From: Planctomycetaceae bacterium
GTDB lineage: Bacteria > Planctomycetota > Planctomycetia > Planctomycetales > Planctomycetaceae
Length of the DNA: 33,976 nucleotides
NCBI GenBank assembly: GCA_020426505.1
Contig: JAGQPX010000092.1
Coordinates: forward strand, 1-33,976
Direction of reading: 5' to 3'
The notes under the pieces were generated by a model, which was not told where the DNA came from, made no database searches, and worked only from the letters and a program-made list of their open reading frames with translations. The first letter of the stretch is position 1, and each line of letters begins with the position of its first letter. Shown here one piece after another: positions 32,876 through 33,976 of the stretch. The position numbers were made by a program, and so were the translations under genes.

Positions 32876-33976
<1,101 letters not shown>

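Overview
The window reads as chromosomal DNA of a planctomycete, probably in or near Planctomycetaceae. This is an inference from gene content: a DUF1571 protein, secreted sialidase-like propellers, a seven-haem cytochrome fused to TPRs, Tyr/Gly-rich secreted proteins, a PPi-type phosphofructokinase, and an HNH protein of a type common in that phylum. The DNA is fairly GC-rich, and several genes appear to start with GTG. I see no phage, transposase, CRISPR array or resistance island. Most of the window is housekeeping and catabolic.

Layout. 139-3642 (minus) is a compact three-gene unit: a COX3-like membrane protein, a SAM methyltransferase sharing an ATGA overlap with it, and a seven-haem cytochrome c with TPRs. 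A small Gly/Tyr-rich lipoprotein with a clear terminator follows (3766-4139), then glpD (4431-6161). Two plus-strand redox genes come next: a 2Fe-2S ferredoxin and an unusual exported protein joining a tyrosine-phosphatase-like domain to a cytochrome c'-like C-terminus (6814-7713). A minus-strand lipid-catabolism unit (7734-11051) encodes two acyl-CoA dehydrogenases and a metallo-beta-lactamase-fold hydrolase. The carbohydrate cluster 11214-15600 (minus) holds a DapA/NanA-superfamily lyase, two secreted beta-propeller proteins and an exported fumarylacetoacetase-fold protein carrying a Thr-rich insert.

From 15680 to 23410 (minus) there is a secreted Tyr/Pro-rich protein, a PPi-type phosphofructokinase, ribosomal protein L27, a DUF1571 protein, a class II aldolase with an M20 peptidase, and glpK. 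A plus-strand histidine kinase, OmpR-type regulator and fatty-acid desaturase follow (23564-26468). Then on the minus strand come a FabZ-like dehydratase, an M28 peptidase with PDZ domains, an SSS transporter and dgoK. The right end (plus) has a tRNA-His(GTG) that I found by hand-folding, an HNH protein, and a GTG-started groEL that runs off the window. A near-perfect sigma-54 -24/-12 promoter and a candidate activator site lie ahead of groEL.

How the genes fit together. GlpK and GlpD convert glycerol to dihydroxyacetone phosphate, which joins glycolysis, where the reversible PPi-type phosphofructokinase acts. The two acyl-CoA dehydrogenases probably feed electrons from acyl-CoA oxidation to the quinone pool. 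The sialidase/lyase/FAH block and dgoK with its transporter suggest scavenging of sugar acids from complex polysaccharides. The best targets for follow-up are the phosphatase-cytochrome c' fusion, sigma-54 control of groEL, the COX3-like/multihaem operon, the Thr-rich insert in the exported FAH protein, and a repeat family with three copies here.
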